Shown in pieces: positions 24,938-33,627 of a DNA stretch of 41,938 nucleotides. The number at the start of each line of letters is the position of its first letter. Positions within the stretch are counted from its first letter, which is position 1. Origin of the DNA: Actinomycetes bacterium. GTDB lineage: Bacteria; Actinomycetota; Actinomycetes; Mycobacteriales; Mycobacteriaceae. Location: positions 1 through 41,938 of the forward strand of contig JAEYUQ010000009.1 of assembly GCA_023432405.1 (NCBI GenBank). The letters are read 5' to 3'. Position numbers and translations under genes: made by a program. Under the pieces are notes generated by a model. The model ran no database searches. It was given only the letters and a program-made list of their open reading frames with translations, and was not told the origin of the DNA.

Positions 24938-25645
24938 TTATTCCGCAGCAAAATCCTTGTTCACCGAGGGATCCACCGGGATTCCAGGGCCAGAGGTTGA
25001 GGACACGGTGACTTTCTTGATGTAAATGCCCTTGGAAGAGCTGGGCTTCAGGCGAAGCAGCTCCTCATAGAGCGCACCGTAGTTCTCTGCCAGTGCTTGT
25101 GGAGTGAAAGACGCCTTACCAATAGAAGCGTGCAGGTTAGCAGCCTTATCCACACGGAAAGAAATCTTGCCGCCCTTAACTTCTTTCACAGCCTTAGCGA
25201 CGTCCAGCGTCACAGTGCCCGTCTTCGGGTTCGGCATCAAACCGCGGGGACCAAGCACACGGGCAATGCGGCCAATCTTGGCCATCTGATCCGGGGTAGC
25301 AATAGCGACGTCGAAGTCGGTCCAACCCTCTTGGATCTTTGCCACCAGCTCATCGGTACCCACAAAATCTGCACCGGCTTCTTCAGCCTCGGTGGCCTTT
25401 TCACCAGCGGCGAAAACCACCACGCGCACCTGCTTACCAGTACCGTTAGGCAAAGAAACAGTACCACGCACCAGCTGGTCAGCTTTACGCGGATCAACAC
25501 CCAAGCGGAAAGCTACGTCCACGGAGGAATCGTACTTCTCAGAGCTGGTCTCTGAGGCTAGCTTCACAGCTTGCAGGGGGGTATAGATACGCCCCTTATC
25601 CAGCTTCTCTAGCTTGGCTCGGTACGCCTTAGAATGTTTGCTCAT
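24938..25645 (-). CDS. rplA: 50S ribosomal protein L1
   Basis: L1 forms the L1 stalk at the E site and in many bacteria represses its own operon. The 235-residue protein begins MSKHSKAYRAKLEKLDKGR and contains the conserved GPRGLMPNPKTGTV (residues about 130-143) and the C-terminal KKVTVSSTSGPG. It follows rplK after 118 bases and precedes a terminator. Confidence 0.98.
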   Translation of the reverse strand: MSKHSKAYRAKLEKLDKGRIYTPLQAVKLASETSSEKYDSSVDVAFRLGVDPRKADQLVRGTVSLPNGTGKQVRVVVFAAGEKATEAEEAGADFVGTDELVAKIQEGWTDFDVAIATPDQMAKIGRIARVLGPRGLMPNPKTGTVTLDVAKAVKEVKGGKISFRVDKAANLHASIGKASFTPQALAENYGALYEELLRLKPSSSKGIYIKKVTVSSTSGPGIPVDPSVNKDFAAE

Positions 25646-25763
25646 CCTTATCTCTCTTTCACTACAGTGATGTGGTTGTGTATCGGGCCGAAGCTAGCCC
25701 TTCCACCAAGAACCGTGCAGTACCTGCCACATTCCTCTTTGGCAGGTCTTGCCGAATTCTTGC

Positions 25764-26195
25764 TTAGTCAACAACGGTAATGCCCATAGAACGAGCAGTA
25801 CCAGCGATAATCTTGTCAGCCTGCTCCAGAGTGCGGGCGTTGAGATCTTCAAACTTGGTCTGAGAAATCTCGCGGATCTGATCCTTGGTGACCTTCCCCA
25901 CCTTCTGAGTGTGGGGAACCCCGGAGCCCTTCTGGAGACCGGCAGCCTTCAGCAACAGCTTTGCAGCCGGAGGGGTCTTCAGTTTGAAGGTGAAGCTGCG
26001 ATCCTCATACACGGTGATTTCTACGGGGACCACATTGCCGCGCTGATTTTCCGTAGCGGCATTGTAAGCCTTGCAGAATTCCATGATGTTGACACCGTGA
26101 GCACCCAATGCAGGGCCTACCGGCGGGGCAGGATTAGCCTGACCAGCCTGAATCTGCAACTTAATAAGGCCAGTGACCTTCTTCTTCGGAGCCAT
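25764..26195 (-). CDS. rplK: 50S ribosomal protein L11
   Basis: L11 binds the GTPase-associated centre of 23S rRNA. The 143-residue protein begins MAPKKKVTGLIKLQIQAGQA, with the proline-rich NPAPPVGPALGAHGVNIMEF and the C-terminal rRNA-binding domain ending ARSMGITVVD. GAGG lies about 8 bases before the ATG. It starts the rplK-rplA pair, 390 bases after nusG. Confidence 0.98.
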   Translation of the reverse strand: MAPKKKVTGLIKLQIQAGQANPAPPVGPALGAHGVNIMEFCKAYNAATENQRGNVVPVEITVYEDRSFTFKLKTPPAAKLLLKAAGLQKGSGVPHTQKVGKVTKDQIREISQTKFEDLNARTLEQADKIIAGTARSMGITVVD

Positions 26196-26585
26196 CGAAT
26201 TACCTCAATTCCTGGTTACCGGGAATCCACCACGATGCTGATGCACTCCCGTCCGGATGCTACGTACCACTCACCAGAGAAATCCTGCTCAGGCACAATT
26301 TCTAGGGAATCTTGTGTGACGCGGCCACCGGGGATGACGTGTACTTCGCGTATTTTTCACGCGAGGGGAAAGCCTACCCTACCAGCGCCCTAGCACTCAA
26401 ACTGAGCACAAGGTCCATAACCTGCAGTGCGAGCGTAACGAAACTCCGCACAGTATGGAATCTGCGGGCGGTGCCACCTACACACCGGCTGGGCGGGCTC
26501 TTCAAGCGCGCCCTAGGGCAGGCCTTAAGGTGAGCCCTAAGGTGGCCCTTTAAAGCACGCCCCAGGGTAGGCCTTAAAATGCGCC
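26196..26585 (-). other. nusG-rplK intergenic region
   Basis: A 390-base gap without a gene. The nusG-proximal 90 bases are a tandem repeat (26500-26590). The rest must hold the rplK promoter and leader; I see an inverted repeat CGCGT/ACGCG near 26345-26365 but no promoter I would assert. Confidence 0.5.
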
Positions 26586-26590
26586 CTAGG
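26500..26590 (-). repeat. 24-25 bp tandem repeats starting at the nusG stop codon
   Basis: On the minus strand four units run from the nusG stop: 26590-26567, 26566-26542, 26541-26518 and a partial 26517-26500. Each begins CCTAGGG, CCTGGGG or CTTAGGG, and the first three continue to a TTAAGGCC-like core. The TAG of the first unit (26588-26586) is the nusG stop codon. Palindromic CCTAGG and AAGGCCTT elements recur, so the RNA may fold. Confidence 0.8.
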
Positions 26591-27587
26591 AGATTTTCTC
26601 CACCTGGTCTGCAGTCAGTTCCACCGGGGTTTCACGCCCGAAAATAGACACCAACGCCTGCATCTTCCCGGTTTCGGGATCAATACTGGAAATGGTGGCA
26701 GACACAGAAGCCAGCGGCCCGGACAAAATGGTGACAGCCTGACCTACCTCGTAGTCCAGAGCAGCTTTCTGTACCACCTTCTCTTCAGGCATGGCCACCA
26801 CATTGCCTTCCTCGGTGTTCTCAGGAGCACCTTCAGCAACTGCAGATTTAGGCATGAGGAACTTGGCGACGTCGCGGGGGCGAACGGTGGTAGCGTGCCC
26901 CTCGTTACCCACGAAGGAAGTCACACCTGGAGTTTCACGAACTACAGACCACACAGTGTCATTCATCTCCATGCGGACAAGGACATACCCTGGGAGAAGC
27001 TTGCGCTTAACCAACTTTCGATGACCATCACGCAGCTCTAAAACCTCTTCGATAGGAACGACAACTTCGTAGATGTCATCCTCCACCTCAAGGGTCTGAG
27101 TGCGCATTTCCAGGTTGGCTTTCACTTTGTTTTCATAACCGGAATAGCACTGGATGATGTACCACTGACCTGGGCGCTTCTTGAGCTCACGGGTAAACTC
27201 ACGCAAACGACGCCGATAGTCCGCCTCTGCAGCGGCTTCAGCATCGGCCTCAGGATCGGCGGTTTCAGAGGCCTCAGGGGCGGAAGCGGAGTCAACACCC
27301 TCATCAGTGGCAGACTCAGCAGAATCGGCAGTCTCAGCCACGGCTTCCGCATCAGCTTCAGGCGCAGAGTCGGTGGCTCCACCATCCGCCTCAGCCACAG
27401 CGTCGGCGGCTCCACCATCGGCCTCAGCCACAGAATCCGCGGCCTCAGAGGCGGGAGCGGAATCAGCAAGTTCAGCCACAGAGTCAGTAGGAGCTACAGC
27501 CTCCCCAGAGATGACCTCAGAGGCGGGAGCAGGATTAGCGGCGTCGGCAGTAAGGAACTGGGGGCCGAGATTGTTTTCTTCAGTCAT
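26586..27587 (-). CDS. nusG: Transcription termination/antitermination factor NusG with long acidic extension
   Basis: NusG binds RNA polymerase and modulates pausing, termination and coupling to the ribosome. Of 333 residues, about 125-250 form the NGN domain (GQWYIIQCYSGYENKVKANL; LLPGYVLVRM) and about 275-333 the KOW-containing domain ending SIFGRETPVELTADQVEKI. The first 120 residues are an acidic, Ala/Glu/Asp-rich extension built from short repeats, with an exact-looking 33-bp duplication. Actinobacterial NusG often has an acidic N-terminal tail, but this one is long. The Shine-Dalgarno is weak. It follows secE on the same strand; its stop codon opens a tandem repeat array. Confidence 0.97.
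   Translation of the reverse strand: MTEENNLGPQFLTADAANPAPASEVISGEAVAPTDSVAELADSAPASEAADSVAEADGGAADAVAEADGGATDSAPEADAEAVAETADSAESATDEGVDSASAPEASETADPEADAEAAAEADYRRRLREFTRELKKRPGQWYIIQCYSGYENKVKANLEMRTQTLEVEDDIYEVVVPIEEVLELRDGHRKLVKRKLLPGYVLVRMEMNDTVWSVVRETPGVTSFVGNEGHATTVRPRDVAKFLMPKSAVAEGAPENTEEGNVVAMPEEKVVQKAALDYEVGQAVTILSGPLASVSATISSIDPETGKMQALVSIFGRETPVELTADQVEKIS
27372..27437 (-). repeat. 33-bp in-frame duplication in the nusG N-terminal extension
   Basis: Units 27372-27404 and 27405-27437 are nearly identical and encode the 11-residue repeat of VAEADGGA(A/T)D type. It lies entirely in the disordered acidic extension. Confidence 0.8.
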
Positions 27588-27748
27588 AGAAGGGCACGCT
27601 TCTTTCTGGTGATGACAAAAAGTATCCCGCCGAAACCCTAGGTTCCGACGGGAAAGTATTGTGGGGAATTCTAGCGTGATAACCCCAAGAAATCAAGTTC
27701 TGGAAGGAACTCAGAGTACACACAGTTCCTAGCTAAGCAGCTCAAAAC

Positions 27749-27774
27749 GTTCCTAACGGACGTTTCTAACGAAC
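27749..27774 (-). repeat. 13-bp tandem duplication across the secE stop codon
   Basis: On the minus strand GTTCGTTAGAAAC (27774-27762) is followed directly by GTCCGTTAGGAAC (27761-27749), matching at 11 of 13 positions. The secE stop TAG (27768-27766) lies inside the first unit, and a second TAG at the same place in the next. Confidence 0.7.
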
Positions 27775-28143
27775 CAGCACTGCCTCAACGCCAAGGCCCG
27801 CAAGGAAATCCACACCTGCCACAAGAGCCGTAACAATGATGAGGAAGGCAAAAACCACCAAGGTGTAGTTGACCATTTGACGTCCCGTGGGCCATACTAC
27901 CTTGGACATCTCGTCTTTCACTTCACCGGGGAAAGCAGCAATTTTGCTTCCTACTCCGGAACGGTCTTCCTTGTCTGGGCTGGCAACTTCCTTTGATTTG
28001 TCAGCCTCTGAGGTGGTGACAGCTTGACCAGAGAGCTGGCGCTTACCCACCGGACGAACAGCAGTGCGTGTGACCGATTGCGTGCCAGCACGCGGAGCAT
28101 CAGCGTCTTGGGACTTGTTTGATGCTTTGGACTCTTCGCTCAC
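27766..28143 (-). CDS. secE: Preprotein translocase subunit SecE
   Basis: SecE is the small essential subunit of the SecYEG channel. The 125-residue protein has a long charged cytoplasmic N terminus, the conserved amphipathic stretch EVKDEMSKVVWPTGRQMVNY and one membrane segment (TLVVFAFLIIVTALVAGVDF), ending soon after. The GTG at 28143 is chosen because GAGGAG lies five bases upstream; an earlier GTG at 28149 overlaps that site. It sits between tRNA-Trp and nusG, the usual trp-tRNA-secE-nusG order. Confidence 0.96.
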   Translation of the reverse strand: MSEESKASNKSQDADAPRAGTQSVTRTAVRPVGKRQLSGQAVTTSEADKSKEVASPDKEDRSGVGSKIAAFPGEVKDEMSKVVWPTGRQMVNYTLVVFAFLIIVTALVAGVDFLAGLGVEAVLVR

Positions 28144-28170
28144 CAACACTCCTCAGATAGACATTCCTGG

Positions 28171-28243
<73 letters not shown>

Positions 28244-28335
28244 AAGCGCTACTACTTCCCTCTCGGAAAACAGCAACGTCCACCCTACCATGAGAGAACC
28301 GCTACCTTAACGACGCCCTCACTGGGGAGCTGAGA

Positions 28336-28374
28336 AAACGAAAGGCACTGCAGCTTCGCTGAGAAGCGTAGTGC
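28336..28374 (-). terminator. Terminator after tRNA-Met
   Basis: On the minus strand a stem of GCACT-AC-GCTTC and GAAGC-TGC-AGTGC with a small loop is followed by CTTTCGTTTTC. It lies about 25 bases after the tRNA-Met 3' end. Confidence 0.65.
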
Positions 28375-28397
28375 TGTAGTGCCCGCGTTACTCTCAG

Positions 28398-28471
28398 TAG
28401 CGGTGGAGAGGCTCGAACTCTCGACCTCGCGATTATGAGTCGCGCGCTCTCACCAACTGAGCTACACCGCC
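28398..28471 (-). tRNA. trnM: tRNA-Met (CAT), elongator type
   Basis: A 74-nt cloverleaf beginning GGCGGTGTAGCTCAGTTGG, with anticodon CAT in CTCATAA and T-arm GTTCGAGCC. The sequence resembles actinobacterial elongator tRNA-Met; a tRNA-Ile2 reading CAU after modification is less likely. Confidence 0.93.
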
Positions 28472-28530
28472 ACATTCCCGTGCTTTCAGATTCTTTTACC
28501 CCTGGATTCAAGAACCCTTCGCAACAAGAG

Positions 28531-28603
28531 AGCCCCCTGACAGAATCGAACTGTCGACCTTTTCCTTACCATGGAAACGCTCTGCCGACTGAGCTAAGGG
28601 GGC
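28531..28603 (-). tRNA. trnT: tRNA-Thr (GGT)
   Basis: A 73-nt cloverleaf with acceptor stem GCCCCCT/AGGGGGC, anticodon loop ATGGTAA (anticodon GGT) closed by TTTCC/GGAAA, and T-arm GTTCGATTC. It lies 59 bases upstream of tRNA-Met and is probably co-transcribed. Confidence 0.96.
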
Positions 28604-28927
28604 ACACTCCAACGACACAACCTACATTCTCAGACAATGTTCTCAGAGATACGCAAGCTGCTCGCTCAAGCTTTACAAAGACTAACCTCTAGGAAAAAAT
28701 TATCCAAATCCGCAGGTTAAGACTAAAAGTGAGGATTACAACCGATTATCCCGGTGATTCTGCTCATGATTATGAGCCCGCTTCCACCGGCAGGATAAAA
28801 CCCACCCAGCCACTCTGGACTTTGACACAAGCTCAAGCTAAAGGAGCGTTGTGAGCAAGAAGGGGCTGGCTGAGCGGTTTCTGAAACAACAAAACCCCGA
28901 CCACGGAAAATGATCGGGGTGTGAGAG
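28604..28927 (-). other. Region between tRNA-Tyr and tRNA-Thr
   Basis: This 324-base gap holds the tRNA-Tyr terminator and presumably the promoter of the Thr-Met-Trp tRNA group. I see no gene in it. Confidence 0.5.
28887..28919 (-). terminator. Terminator after tRNA-Tyr
   Basis: On the minus strand CCCCGA (28919-28914) and TCGGGG (28900-28895) form a stem followed by TTTTGTTGTTT. It lies nine bases after the tRNA-Tyr 3' end. Confidence 0.85.
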
Positions 28928-29009
28928 TGCCAGCTAGTGGATTCGAACCACTGAAGGCAATGCCGGCGGATTTACAGTCCGCTCCCTTTGGCCGCTCGGG
29001 CAAACTGGC
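28928..29009 (-). tRNA. trnY: tRNA-Tyr (GTA)
   Basis: An 82-nt class II tRNA with acceptor stem GCCAGTT/AGCTGGC, anticodon GTA in CTGTAAA, a long variable arm, T-arm GGTTCGAATCC and discriminator A. It lies between the polyprenyl synthase gene and the other three tRNA genes, and is closed by its own terminator. Confidence 0.96.
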
Positions 29010-29159
29010 GCGCACTCATGGTGCGAGCAACACTTTACTGAGACACCGTAAGAAAGCGCAAACCAGCTGGTCTTCAGGAATGCTCCCGACTTTCTTCAGA
29101 GACTTGCCCCACCATTCTTCGGAAACGTTCGGGCTTTTCGAGGACTCCCCCTCACATTC

Positions 29160-30212
29160 CTACCCCATGCGATGTACGGAGTACTCCGCCAGTGAACGCA
29201 GGGCTTGAGTAGCAGGGGCGTCGGGAAGTTTTTCCACAAACTGCTGAGCAGTGTCCAGATAGTGCTGAATGACCTCATGGGTGCGCTCAGACCCGGTGGA
29301 GCGGTGCAAGAGATCCAACACCCGCTCTAGCTGCTCATCAGAGGTAACAGGCCCCGTCAATTCCTGACGTAGCTGCTCTCCCACCTCAGTGTCTTCCCGC
29401 AACGCATACAGAACCGGCAGAGTGAAAACGCCTTCCTTCAGATCAGTTCCGGGTGTTTTCCCTGATTCACTGGGGTCAGAGTAAATGTCGATCATGTCAT
29501 CAACAATCTGGAACACCATGCCGATAGCTTTGCCATAGCCTTCCAGCGCAGCGATATGTTCCTCAGAAGCACCACTATGCAAGCCACCCAGGAATCCGGC
29601 GGCAGCAATGAGAACTCCCGTTTTTTCCTCAATCACCTTGAGGTAATGCTCAATGGGATCTCCTCCACGAGCACCCACTGTCTCCCGCATCTGCCCCGTC
29701 ACCAACTGACCAAACGTCACCGCAAAGTGTGACACCGTCTCCACACCCAGCTCAGCCATGATGGAGGAGGCGTGAGATAGAAGAATATCCCCAGCCAAAA
29801 TTGCCACTGAATTTCCCCACCGGGCGTTGGCGGAATACACTCCCCGGCGCCTCTGCGCCTCATCCATGACGTCATCGTGGTAAAGAGTGGCCAGGTGAAC
29901 AATCTCCACCACAGCTGCGGCTTTAATCACATCGTCACTCATGGGGCGCTTCCCGAACTGTGACGCTAAGAGAGCAAACATGGGGCGGAAACGTTTCCCA
30001 CCGGCCTCTGCCAGGTGCAACACCTTATCCACCAGGAAGTCCTCTCCGGAGGAGAGTTTCGTGCGTAGCAGAGTTTCTACCTGAACCATGCCACGAGAAA
30101 GATCCTCGGTGAGCTGTGCATCTCCCAGATCAATGGCACCCACTGCAAAGTCTTTGAATTCTGCCTCGGCTACTCCACGCGGAGAGCAGGGCGAGGAAGT
30201 GGGTTCAGTCAT
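29160..30212 (-). CDS. Polyprenyl diphosphate synthase (menaquinone side chain)
   Basis: A 350-residue trans-prenyltransferase of the IspB/HepT/GrcC type that builds long isoprenoid diphosphates from IPP. The first aspartate-rich motif is LYHDDVMDEA (about residue 110) and the second QIVDDMIDI; GKRFRP and the KTGVLI region are also present. Small residues before the first motif fit a long product. The ATG at 30212 is chosen because GAGG lies 8 bases upstream; the track to 30236 adds an unsupported MSFNEVFR. It is divergent from menJ and part of the menaquinone neighbourhood, as with grcC1/ispB in relatives, so the product is likely the quinone tail precursor. Confidence 0.92.
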   Translation of the reverse strand: MTEPTSSPCSPRGVAEAEFKDFAVGAIDLGDAQLTEDLSRGMVQVETLLRTKLSSGEDFLVDKVLHLAEAGGKRFRPMFALLASQFGKRPMSDDVIKAAAVVEIVHLATLYHDDVMDEAQRRRGVYSANARWGNSVAILAGDILLSHASSIMAELGVETVSHFAVTFGQLVTGQMRETVGARGGDPIEHYLKVIEEKTGVLIAAAGFLGGLHSGASEEHIAALEGYGKAIGMVFQIVDDMIDIYSDPSESGKTPGTDLKEGVFTLPVLYALREDTEVGEQLRQELTGPVTSDEQLERVLDLLHRSTGSERTHEVIQHYLDTAQQFVEKLPDAPATQALRSLAEYSVHRMG

Positions 30213-30365
30213 GCGGAAAACCTCATTAAAACTCACAGTCTTTGGATAAATTCACTCTGGCGATAACACTTTAACCGAGAGAGTAACGGGTGTGGTTCGT
30301 GTATCTCCAGGCTCGTACATACCGTAGCCCACAGTCCCCATGCCACAATAGTCAGGGTGAATACT

Positions 30366-31574
30366 GTGCAAGGCTCAGCAGACGTCATTGTGGTTGGATC
30401 CGGCCCCGCCGGTTCTGCCGCCGCCTACTACGCCGCCTCCGCAGGCTATAGCGTGATTCTTCTGGACGCCGTGGAGTTCCCCAGGGATAAGACCTGCGGA
30501 GATGGCCTCACTCCCCGAGCCATAAAAGCTCTTCAGGATATGGGCGTGGCACAGAACATCACTGCGCGTTTCAGCACGCAAGGTCTCCAACTGCACGGTT
30601 TTGGCGGGCATATCACTGCTCCCTGGCCGCAGGGACACTTCCCTTCCTATGGGTCTGCCATGCGCCGCATACACCTTGATAACCTGCTGAGGTGTCATGC
30701 CTGCAACGCTGGAGCTACCTTTCAGCAGGGAAAGGCTGTTGATCTCAAGGACACTCTCCTCCTTGAAGACGGCTCCCAGCTTTCGGCGCGCTTTTATCTC
30801 ATTGCCGACGGCGTGCGTTCCCCACTGGGGAAGAAACTAGGGCGCGTGTGGCATCAAGAGCAGGTGTATGGGATTGCCGCTCGTAGTTATGTCACCACTC
30901 CGCGTTCCCAGGACCCGTGGATTCATTCCCACCTGGAGCTGGTGGACTCGGAGGGCAGCACACAACCGGGCTATGGCTGGGTGTTCCCCTTGGGGGATGG
31001 CACGGTGAATCTGGGCTGCGGAGCGCTATCAACGCGGCGTCGTCCAGCGCAGGTGAACACCAAGAAACTGCTACACCATTACGCTTCCACAATTCGTGAG
31101 GAATGGGAGTTGGGCACCCCTCAGAAAGTGACCTCTGCACTACTGCCGATGGGGGGAGCAATCTCCGGGGTAGCAGGACCTAACTGGATGCTCCTTGGCG
31201 ACGCCGCTGCTATGGTCAATCCGCTCAACGGGGAAGGCATTGACTACGCCCTGGAAACAGCCCGCTTAGCGGTGGAGCTGTTGGGGGAGGACAAGGATTT
31301 CACACAGGCCTGGCCAGAAAGACTTCGGGCAGAATATGGAGCGGCCTTTAGCCTTGCGCGTCAAGCAGCTAAGCTCCTGACCTTTCCGAAGGTGCTGAGT
31401 GCCCTGGGGCCGGTGGCTATGCGGGGGAAACTCGGCGGGCTACTTATGCCAGCGGCGGCACGGCTCATGGGGAATCTTGTGAGCCCCGAGGATGAAGATC
31501 TAATTTCTCGGGTGTGGCAACTGGCCGGGCGAGCACTGCGCACCGTGCAGTCAGAACGGCAATTGTGGGGCTAG
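30366..31574 (+). CDS. menJ: Menaquinone/geranylgeranyl reductase family FAD oxidoreductase
   Basis: A 402-residue flavoprotein of the geranylgeranyl reductase family. In mycobacteria MenJ saturates one isoprene unit of menaquinone. The FAD-binding fold begins with ADVIVVGSGPAGSAAAYYAA, and DKTCGDGLTPRAIKAL and LGDAAAMVNPLNGEGIDYAL are the other family motifs. The start is taken as the GTG at 30366 with AGGGTG six bases upstream; GTG 30357 would give three more residues. Divergent from the polyprenyl synthase and convergent with menG. Membrane association is likely because its substrate is a lipid. The MenJ assignment rests on family and synteny with Rv0561c. Confidence 0.88.
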   Translation: MQGSADVIVVGSGPAGSAAAYYAASAGYSVILLDAVEFPRDKTCGDGLTPRAIKALQDMGVAQNITARFSTQGLQLHGFGGHITAPWPQGHFPSYGSAMRRIHLDNLLRCHACNAGATFQQGKAVDLKDTLLLEDGSQLSARFYLIADGVRSPLGKKLGRVWHQEQVYGIAARSYVTTPRSQDPWIHSHLELVDSEGSTQPGYGWVFPLGDGTVNLGCGALSTRRRPAQVNTKKLLHHYASTIREEWELGTPQKVTSALLPMGGAISGVAGPNWMLLGDAAAMVNPLNGEGIDYALETARLAVELLGEDKDFTQAWPERLRAEYGAAFSLARQAAKLLTFPKVLSALGPVAMRGKLGGLLMPAAARLMGNLVSPEDEDLISRVWQLAGRALRTVQSERQLWG

Positions 31575-31655
31575 TGTGCTCGCGCAGCTCACGGTGCGTC
31601 GTGGCGTGCCACAGTACGTCACGCTCCCTAGCCCACGGCGCGCAACTCTGCCGGG

Positions 31656-32342
31656 CTAGCTTTTCATAGCGGTGTGCAGTGCCACAATCCCCAGAGTGAG
31701 GTTCTTCCACTCCACATTCTCCCACCCTGCGCGTTCAATATCGTGGGCAAGTTCCTCTTGGGCCGGCCAAGCGCGGATAGAGTCTGCAAGATACTCATAG
31801 GCCTCAGGGTTGGAGGCCACAACACGAGCCACCTTGGGCAGTAGCCGCATGAGATATTCCTTATACACAGTGCCAAACACCGGAACGATGGGCGTTGAAA
31901 ACTCTGCCACAGCTAACCGCCCACCGGGACGAGTAACGCGCAACATTTCTCGGAGCGCCTGGTGGCGGTCCTGCACATTACGTAAGCCGTAGGAGATAGT
32001 TACGGCGTCGAATGAGCTATCTGCGAAAGGCAACCGCATAGCATCCCCCACCACCTTGGGCACGGCTCTGTCTTTCCCTGCCGCCAACATTCCTTGAGAA
32101 AAGTCGCAGGCCACACACCACGCCCCGGATTTGGCCAGCTCCACTGTGGATACCGCAGTGCCTGCCGCCAGATCCAGTACGCAGTCTCGCTCGGTGAGGT
32201 TCAGAGCCTGCCTGGTACGACGTCGCCAGCGTCGATCTTGTCCGAAAGACAAGACGGTGTTGGTGATGTCATAGTGAGCACCAACCCCGTCAAACATACG
32301 GGCAACGTCAAAAGGCTTTTTATCAAGAGATGCTTTCGCCAC
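31656..32342 (-). CDS. menG: Demethylmenaquinone methyltransferase
   Basis: A 228-residue SAM-dependent methyltransferase of the UbiE/MenG family, performing the last ring methylation of menaquinone. Family signatures are FDGVGAHYDITNTVLSFGQD near the N terminus, the SAM-binding motif VLDLAAGTAVSTVELA, and ISYGLRNVQDRHQALREMLR followed by VTRPGGRLAVAEFS. It starts 9 bases after the mgtA stop, so the two are likely co-transcribed, and it ends convergent with menJ. Confidence 0.95.
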   Translation of the reverse strand: MAKASLDKKPFDVARMFDGVGAHYDITNTVLSFGQDRRWRRRTRQALNLTERDCVLDLAAGTAVSTVELAKSGAWCVACDFSQGMLAAGKDRAVPKVVGDAMRLPFADSSFDAVTISYGLRNVQDRHQALREMLRVTRPGGRLAVAEFSTPIVPVFGTVYKEYLMRLLPKVARVVASNPEAYEYLADSIRAWPAQEELAHDIERAGWENVEWKNLTLGIVALHTAMKS

Positions 32343-32351
32343 AAAGTCAGA

Positions 32352-33542
32352 TTAGCCGACACGGTTGTGGACGTGTTTGCGGGCGTATTTCACAGGGAGA
32401 CGGCGCACCCGAGGCGCGGGAGTGTAGAAAGAATCAATGGCCTGCTGGTAGTACCCCACAAGCTGATTGCATAGAGAGGTCCAGGTTTTGTCTGCAATCG
32501 AAGCACGAGCATTCCGGCAGAGACGGTGGTGGCGGGAGGGGTGGGTGCAACTATCCACGGCGCCTGGGAGGTCATCCGTAAAACTAGCGACGTCGAGAAG
32601 GCAACCGTTGTAGCCGTCCACGATGAGATCAACTGGTCCGCCTGCGCGGGGAGCGATGGTGGGAACCCCTGAGGCCTGGGCTTCCTGAATGGTTTGGCAG
32701 AAGGTTTCAAATTCCCCAGGGTGAACAAAAACATCGAAGCTGGCGTAGTGAGTGGCAAGATCTGTTCCGCTACGAGGCCCAGTGAAAATAGCGCCGGGGA
32801 GAAGCTCCTCAAGCTCCATGCGTTCGGGGCCACCGCCAACAATAACCAGTTGAAGATCAGGGCGGTTGTTGAGTGCCTGAAGCCGAGGCAAACCCTTTTC
32901 CGCAGCCAACCTGCCCACATAGCCCACAATCTGTTTAGTGCCGGTGGGATCCCACTGGGCGCGCAGAGAATCACTGCGCTTAGCCGGGTGGAACAAGGTG
33001 GAATCCACCCCTCTGCCCCAGTGGTACACATTCGAGATGTTGTGCTCTTCCAAGGTGGCAATAGTGGCGCTGGAAGGTGCAAGAGTGAGTTGGCAGGTGT
33101 TGTGGATGGTGCGCGTCCAATCCCAGGCCGCACGGTAGAGCGCAGAGAGGTGATAACGATTGGTGTAACCGGCAATATCCGTCTGATACACCGCCACAGC
33201 CGGAATACGGGAGAGACGTGCAGCAAAAGCACCTGCCGCACCCAACACAAAGGGCGACGCCAAGTGAACCACATCCGGGTGGAAATCTCGAAGAGCATCA
33301 TTGACCATGCCCGTGGGAACCCCGATGGGAAGAGAATTGATGAGTGGAACGCGGATAGTGGGAACCCGAAGAATCTCAAAACCCAGATAGTCCGGGATTT
33401 CTTCCTGGAACTCTCGGGCTCCTGGAGCAATGACAATAGCCTCGTGCCCCTGAGCTTTGAGATGCTCTAACACTCTCAGGACGGAGTTGACTACACCGTT
33501 GACATTGGGAAGAAAAGATTCCGCCACAATTGCAACACGCAC
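32352..33542 (-). CDS. mgtA: GT4 glycosyltransferase, probable alpha-mannosyltransferase MgtA
   Basis: A 396-residue GT-B fold glycosyltransferase of family GT4. It opens with MRVAIVAESFLPNVNGVVNS, has the acceptor-side YQTDIAGYTNRYH, GYVGRLAAEKGL at the nucleotide-sugar site and the E-x7-E-like PGEFETFCQTIQEAQASG. The position between menD/DUF3592 and menG matches MgtA (Rv0557) of mycobacteria and its Corynebacterium counterpart, which transfers mannose from GDP-mannose to a glucuronyl diacylglycerol, the anchor of a lipomannan-like glycolipid. Substrate is inferred from synteny; the family is certain. It acts at the inner face of the plasma membrane. Confidence 0.88.
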   Translation of the reverse strand: MRVAIVAESFLPNVNGVVNSVLRVLEHLKAQGHEAIVIAPGAREFQEEIPDYLGFEILRVPTIRVPLINSLPIGVPTGMVNDALRDFHPDVVHLASPFVLGAAGAFAARLSRIPAVAVYQTDIAGYTNRYHLSALYRAAWDWTRTIHNTCQLTLAPSSATIATLEEHNISNVYHWGRGVDSTLFHPAKRSDSLRAQWDPTGTKQIVGYVGRLAAEKGLPRLQALNNRPDLQLVIVGGGPERMELEELLPGAIFTGPRSGTDLATHYASFDVFVHPGEFETFCQTIQEAQASGVPTIAPRAGGPVDLIVDGYNGCLLDVASFTDDLPGAVDSCTHPSRHHRLCRNARASIADKTWTSLCNQLVGYYQQAIDSFYTPAPRVRRLPVKYARKHVHNRVG

Positions 33543-33627
33543 GCGCTTCCTGTCCTTTCACCTCGATTTGTGTAGAACTATGCCACTGCTAGACAGCCAG
33601 AAGGTGACGTCCCCATGAACTCCATGT

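Noticed and set aside
31575..31655. A terminator between the convergent menJ and menG genes
   Set aside because: GTGGC/GCCAC gives a small stem near 31607, but it is only five pairs with no T run, so I do not call it.
32390..33436. A 348-codon minus-strand ORF in another frame of the glycosyltransferase gene
   Set aside because: Its composition is rich in Pro, Ser and Leu with no motif, whereas the overlapping frame encodes a full GT4 enzyme.
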